This document shows, in pieces, positions 4,369-6,328 of a stretch of 6,328 bases of DNA (the first letter of the stretch is position 1; the number at the start of each line of letters is the position of its first letter). The stretch is from an uncultured Pseudomonadota bacterium. Lineage in GTDB: Bacteria > Pseudomonadota > Gammaproteobacteria > Burkholderiales > Eutrophovitaceae. Below the pieces are notes generated by a model. The model searched no databases and was not told where the DNA came from. It saw only the letters and a program-made list of their open reading frames with translations. The position numbers were made by a program, and so were the translations under genes. The DNA lies in the NCBI GenBank assembly GCA_913057845.1, contig CAJXPC010000110.1, forward strand, positions 1 through 6,328. The letters run 5' to 3'.

Positions 4369-6267
4369 CTAGGATCGAAACACTGTGATAATTTCTTCGA
4401 TGGCAGCTGGATCTTCCAAAGTAGTCAAATCTCCTGGGTCTCTACCTTCGGCAATAGCCTGAATGCTTCGTCTTAATAACTTTCCAGAGCGAGTTTTAGG
4501 GAGCATAGAGACGAAATAAACATTTCTCGGCCTGCCAATCGCACCAAGAGATTGATCCACTTCCCTCATGATTTCTTTCTGCTCCGTCTCGTCATGAGAT
4601 AAATCACAAGTATCAACCAGGCTTTTACGAACAACAAACGCAATCGGCATTTGCCCCTTAACAGCATCCCGAACACCTACAACAGCAACTTCTGCAACAT
4701 TTCCGTGATTTTGAATCGCCTCTTCAATCTCTCGAGTACCCAATCGATGTCCAGCAACATTAATGACATCATCGGTACGACCCAGAATAAAATGATATCC
4801 ATCCTGATCCCTAATTCCCCAATCAAAGGTCGAATAGACAAGCGTCGACTCGAATGTTGAAAAATATGTACTCACAAACCGCTCATCGTCTCCCCATATA
4901 GTGCTCATACACCCGGGCGGCAATGGTGGGACAATCGACACGAGGCCTTTTTCATTTGCATCCGCCTTGGAAGCATCCGACTCACGCAACACTTTAAGGT
5001 TGTACCCGTACGCTGGAAAAGAAGGACTTCCATACTTAACGGGAGTTGATTCAATCCCAGGCATAGGTGTTAACACAGGCCACCCAGTTTCAGTTTGCCA
5101 AAAATGATCGTGAACGGGCTTTCCAATAGCGTCCGATATCCAACTATGCGTTGATTCATCCAATGGCTCCCCTGCTAAAAACAAATGCTTCAAAGCACTC
5201 AGGTCATATTTATCGATATATTTCGGATCCTGTTTTTTCAATACGCGAATAGCAGTTGGTGACGAGAACATCACGTTTACATTGTATTTTTCAACGAGGC
5301 TCCACCATACCCCTGGGTCAGGCGCCGTTGGTAATCCTTCATACAACAGAGTTGTCATCCCCATAATAAGTGGTGCATAAACGATATAAGAATGACCAAC
5401 CACCCAACCAATGTCAGAAGTCGTAAATATCGTGTCGCCCGCTTTCGCGTCATATATATGACGTATAGACGCGGCCAGAGCGACTGCATACCCACCAGTG
5501 TCGCGCTGCACACCCTTGGGCTTTCCTGTCGTGCCAGATGTGTACAAGATATAGCTTGGCTCGTTAGACTCAAGCCATTCAACCTCAACTGTTTCGCCAT
5601 TGAACGACTGAATAGCCTCTCGATAATCAATATCTCGTTCTGCATTCCAATCAAGCTTATCCACTAAGCCTCGATTGACTAAAATCACGTGCTCTGGTGG
5701 TTTTTGAGCTAACTCTAAAGCCTCGTCGACTAATACTTTATAGGGAATAATACGTCCTCCTCTCATCCCCGCGTCAGCAGTTACCATAACCCTTGGAGAA
5801 CAATCATCCACCCTTTGAGCCAAACTGGAAGGGGCAAATCCTCCAAAAACAACCGAATGAACGGCTCCGATGCGAACGCACGCCAACATCGCATAGACAG
5901 CCTCCGGAATCATCGGCATATAAATTAGAACTCTATCGCCTTTGGTGACTCCTTGCTTCTTCAGCAGAGCAGCAAATTTATTTACCTCTTGATGCAATTC
6001 TCGATAGCTAATCGCGCGCTCTGAGTTCGTTTCAGTAGAGACATAAATAATCGCATCTTGGTCTGGTCGGTCATCTAAATGCCGATCCACCGCATTGAAA
6101 CAAAGGTTGGTCTTTCCGTTCAAAAACCACTTAGCGAATGGCGGTTTCGAATAATCAAGTACCTGATCAAATGCACTGTCCCAATGGATCAACTTGGCTT
6201 GCTCAGCCCAAAATTCATCGGTTTGTTCAATCGACTTTTGATGAAATTCTTTTATTTTTTTAGACAC
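4369..6267 (-). CDS. prpE: Propionyl-CoA synthetase (propionate--CoA ligase)
   Basis: An AMP-forming acyl-CoA synthetase of 632 residues (E. coli PrpE about 628). It activates propionate to propionyl-CoA in the cytoplasm through a propionyl-adenylate. Motifs, numbered from the chosen start, are the phosphate loop YTSGTTGKPKG (242-252), followed by VQRDTGGYAVALA, which is typical of PrpE rather than acetyl-CoA synthetase; FWQTETGWP (389-397); the DWG of A7 (482-484); GRTDDVINVAGHRLGTREIE (496-515); and PKTRSGK with the catalytic Lys596. That lysine is the usual site of reversible acetylation. The frame is open to a TTG at 6285, but AAGGGGG (6274-6280) sits 6 nt before the GTG at 6265-6267, and the alignment with E. 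coli PrpE begins there. GTG at 6268-6270 is an alternative. No prpBCD or prpR is visible; the upstream side is outside the window. Acetate may be a secondary substrate. Confidence 0.94.
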   Translation of the reverse strand: MSKKIKEFHQKSIEQTDEFWAEQAKLIHWDSAFDQVLDYSKPPFAKWFLNGKTNLCFNAVDRHLDDRPDQDAIIYVSTETNSERAISYRELHQEVNKFAALLKKQGVTKGDRVLIYMPMIPEAVYAMLACVRIGAVHSVVFGGFAPSSLAQRVDDCSPRVMVTADAGMRGGRIIPYKVLVDEALELAQKPPEHVILVNRGLVDKLDWNAERDIDYREAIQSFNGETVEVEWLESNEPSYILYTSGTTGKPKGVQRDTGGYAVALAASIRHIYDAKAGDTIFTTSDIGWVVGHSYIVYAPLIMGMTTLLYEGLPTAPDPGVWWSLVEKYNVNVMFSSPTAIRVLKKQDPKYIDKYDLSALKHLFLAGEPLDESTHSWISDAIGKPVHDHFWQTETGWPVLTPMPGIESTPVKYGSPSFPAYGYNLKVLRESDASKADANEKGLVSIVPPLPPGCMSTIWGDDERFVSTYFSTFESTLVYSTFDWGIRDQDGYHFILGRTDDVINVAGHRLGTREIEEAIQNHGNVAEVAVVGVRDAVKGQMPIAFVVRKSLVDTCDLSHDETEQKEIMREVDQSLGAIGRPRNVYFVSMLPKTRSGKLLRRSIQAIAEGRDPGDLTTLEDPAAIEEIITVFRS

Positions 6268-6273
6268 CACCCG

Positions 6274-6280
6274 CCCCCTT
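6274..6280 (-). promoter_or_regulatory. Ribosome binding site that decides the prpE start
   Basis: AAGGGGG on the minus strand lies 6 nt before the GTG at 6265-6267. The longer reading from TTG at 6285 would bury it inside the gene and has no ribosome site of its own. Confidence 0.7.
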
Positions 6281-6328
6281 AGCAAACGTCATAGATCAAT
6301 CTGAAATTTTGACGACCGAGCGTCCTCG

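Noticed and set aside
4651..5107. Two plus-strand open frames of about 70 codons
   Set aside because: Both are antisense to conserved PrpE motifs.
5355..5667. Overlapping open frames on both strands of about 90-100 codons
   Set aside because: They lie within prpE in other frames, over the phosphate-loop region; PrpE conservation settles the true frame.
6079..6282. Plus-strand 67-codon open frame
   Set aside because: It is antisense to the conserved N-terminal part of PrpE.
6286..6328. Possible promoter upstream of prpE
   Set aside because: A TATGAC-like -10 exists but there is no acceptable -35 at proper spacing, and the upstream sequence is cut by the window edge.

Overview
The window reads as chromosomal DNA of a gammaproteobacterium of moderate GC content. 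The strongest evidence is the order rpsF-priB-rpsR-rplI. S6 and PriB resemble the enterobacterial proteins closely, and S6 keeps the opening MRHYEIVF and the [10 protein letters not shown] block. A betaproteobacterium also carries PriB and cannot be excluded. No mobile element, CRISPR array, tRNA or rRNA was seen.

Region 1 (1-1342, minus strand) is the ribosomal protein operon S6, PriB, S18 and L9; L9 is cut by the window edge. A good sigma70-type promoter at 1314-1342 drives it. The leader of about 80 nt carries a strong hairpin with CCG in its loop, a candidate S6:S18 autoregulatory site. S6 has a long alanine/proline/valine/glutamate-rich tail built on a 30-bp tandem repeat, and its partner S18 has a lysine-rich N-terminal extension.

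Region 2 (1343-3088) is an AT-rich divergent intergenic stretch followed, on the plus strand, by a 14-helix DHA2-type (EmrB/QacA-like) MFS exporter. No adaptor or regulator gene lies beside it.

Region 3 (3117-6267, minus strand) is a tightly spaced set of three genes. Transcription would run from a propionyl-CoA synthetase (prpE) through a small two-helix membrane protein of unknown function to a secreted M23 (LytM-type) peptidase with all catalytic residues. The gaps are 33 and 22 nt, so cotranscription is likely. The set converges on the exporter with 28 nt between stop codons and no clear terminator.

No obvious new multi-gene system is visible. The points most worth a second look are the repeat-built S6 tail, the leader hairpin, and the uncharacterised membrane protein between prpE and the M23 peptidase.
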